The notes under the pieces are model-generated. The model did not search any database. It had not been told where the DNA came from and worked only from the letters and a program-made list of their open reading frames with translations. Shown in pieces: positions 63,081 through 64,000 of a stretch of DNA of 64,000 nt (position 1 is its first letter; every line of letters starts with the position of its first letter). The position numbers and the translations under genes were made by a program. This DNA comes from Olsenella intestinalis. GTDB taxonomy: Bacteria; Actinomycetota; Coriobacteriia; Coriobacteriales; Atopobiaceae. The stretch spans positions 763,501 to 827,500 of the forward strand of contig NZ_JALGRK010000001.1 of assembly GCF_023276655.1 (NCBI RefSeq), in the 5' to 3' direction.

Positions 63081-64000
63081 CGCCTGCTCCACAAGCGTAG
63101 GCGCTTTCGCGCCGGTTCCCGCGCGTCCCGCGGTACCCTCCAGTATCCTCCTGCCCTCGCGAGCGATGTTGCACGCGGCGTTCAGGTCGCGGTCATGGAC
63201 GCAGCCGCATTCGGGGCAGCTCCATTCCCGCATCGCGAGCGTCAGCCCATCGTGCACCGCACCGCAGCACCCGCAGGTCTTGCTCGACGGGTAGAACCTG
63301 CCGACCCTGACGAAGCCACGCCCGTACCAGGCGCACTTGTACTCGAGCTGGCGCAGCACCTCGCCCATGGACGCGTCGGACGCCGCCTTCGCGAGGCGAC
63401 GGTTGCCCCACATCCCCCTGACGTCCAGGTCCTCGACGGCGATGGCTTGGCTCTCGCGCACCGCGCTCGTCGTGGCCTTGCGGATGGCGTCCTTGCGCCT
63501 GTTGGCAACCTTCTCGTGTACTAACGCGACCTTGCGTCTCTGCTTGGCGCGGTTGGCGGACCCCTTCTGCTTGCGGGAGAGCCGCCTCTGCTCGCGTGCG
63601 AGCTTCCTCTCCGCCTTGGCGAGGCTCTTCGGGTTGGCGACCTTCACGCCGTCGGAGCGCACCATCAGGTCGTGGATGCCCACGTCTATTCCCATGACCT
63701 TGACGGGGCCTTGCGGCATCTGCGGCGCGGGCACGTCCGTGCAGCACACGGCCACGTAGTATTTGCCGCTTGCGACCTGCTTTACCGTCGCCGACAGGAT
63801 GCGTCCCTCAGTCGGTCTGCTGATGCGGGCCTTGACCAGGCCGAGTTTTGGCAGCTTGATGTGCTTGCCGTCGACGATGGTGACGTTGTTGGTGCGATAC
63901 GACTTCCTGCCTGCGCGCTTGGACTTGAACCTGGGGAAGCCGACCTTGCCGGGGCTTCGGAAGAAGTTCTTGTACGCCCTGTCCAGGTCGCGCAGCGACT
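63078..64000 (-). CDS. tnpB: TnpB RNA-guided nuclease (OrfB), N-terminus beyond the window
   Basis: The last 307 codons or so are visible: reading starts at the window edge with SLRDLDRAYKNFFRSPGKVG and runs to TAA at 63078. RuvC-like active-site residues are seen: Asp in GIDVGIHDLMV, Glu in IAVEDLDVRGMWG, and Asp in HDRDLNAACNIA. The zinc ribbon is CGCC...CPECGC. The residue set is intact, so nuclease activity is expected. A GTG at 63755 is internal, because homologous sequence continues upstream. It cuts DNA guided by the RNA from its own 3' end; the role in element retention is family knowledge. Confidence 0.9.
   Translation of the reverse strand, partial: SLRDLDRAYKNFFRSPGKVGFPRFKSKRAGRKSYRTNNVTIVDGKHIKLPKLGLVKARISRPTEGRILSATVKQVASGKYYVAVCCTDVPAPQMPQGPVKVMGIDVGIHDLMVRSDGVKVANPKSLAKAERKLAREQRRLSRKQKGSANRAKQRRKVALVHEKVANRRKDAIRKATTSAVRESQAIAVEDLDVRGMWGNRRLAKAASDASMGEVLRQLEYKCAWYGRGFVRVGRFYPSSKTCGCCGAVHDGLTLAMREWSCPECGCVHDRDLNAACNIAREGRRILEGTAGRAGTGAKAPTLVEQA

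Larger units (their letters stand above)
62999..64000 (-). mobile_element. IS200/IS605-family element, right-hand part
   Basis: The element consists of a tnpB gene running off the window and a structured right end at 62999-63069. The left end and any tnpA lie beyond position 64000. It is inserted immediately after the tatC terminator without disturbing a gene. Confidence 0.75.

Overview
The window is about two-thirds G+C. Its gene content, codon use and GTG/TTG starts suggest a high-GC Actinomycetota of the class Coriobacteriia, most like Olsenella and relatives. That placement is inference: no rRNA or other strong taxonomic marker lies in the window. Genes are tightly packed on both strands, with strong Shine-Dalgarno sites (AGGAG, GAAAGG) and several GC-rich intrinsic terminators.

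Layout. 1-6.3 kb: edge of a polyprenyl synthetase gene, galE, a decayed GH13 glucosidase remnant, a ferredoxin-type aldo/keto reductase, a membrane-anchored beta-lactamase-like serine hydrolase and a U32 peptidase-family protein. 6.3-8.7 kb: a divergent metal-stress locus (ArsR repressor, free HMA metal-binding protein, P1B-type ATPase) with two palindromic operator candidates. 8.8-22 kb: housekeeping and small-metabolism genes (purL, araD, GNAT, nitroreductase, dCMP deaminase, M16C peptidase, EamA exporter, CwlO-like coiled-coil wall protein, UspA). 22.1-36.5 kb: one giant surface-protein gene of 4779 codons with a signal anchor, a subtilase-like domain, a ricin-type trefoil, InlB-type repeats, a very long array of MBG/Ig-like modules and a LAPTG sorting signal.

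36.6-46.4 kb is a complete N-acetylgalactosamine/galactosamine (aga) island. The mannose-family PTS (EIIA, EIIB, EIIC, EIID plus a YajC-like protein) would import and phosphorylate the sugar. NagA/AgaA deacetylates it, AgaS deaminates and isomerises it, the PfkB kinase makes tagatose 1,6-bisphosphate and the class II aldolase cleaves it. A DeoR-family and a GntR-family regulator lie inside the island. Putative sites for both (TTTCG clusters; ACTGGT/ACCAGT inverted half-sites) can be read in the divergent promoters. 46.7-49.3 kb: UppP, a low-molecular-weight phosphatase and a D-2-hydroxyacid dehydrogenase. 49.5-58.5 kb: a 42-residue membrane peptide, a DUF2798-like protein, a Mn-type CDF exporter, PcrA/UvrD helicase, MTA/SAH nucleosidase, DegV, NhaA and a conserved small protein. 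58.7-63 kb: an aspartate-type aminotransferase, then a TPR-STAS-TatA/B-TatC cluster. The window ends in a TnpB gene of an IS200/IS605-type element whose right end abuts the tatC terminator.

The strongest unexplained signal is a DNA-level repeat. The 10-mer CGAGAAGAGC (complement GCTCTTCTCG) was found by eye 30 times (14 in one orientation, 16 in the other), in different reading frames and between genes, where chance predicts well under one. It behaves like a genome-wide recognition word (uptake-like, Chi-like or architectural) rather than a protein motif.
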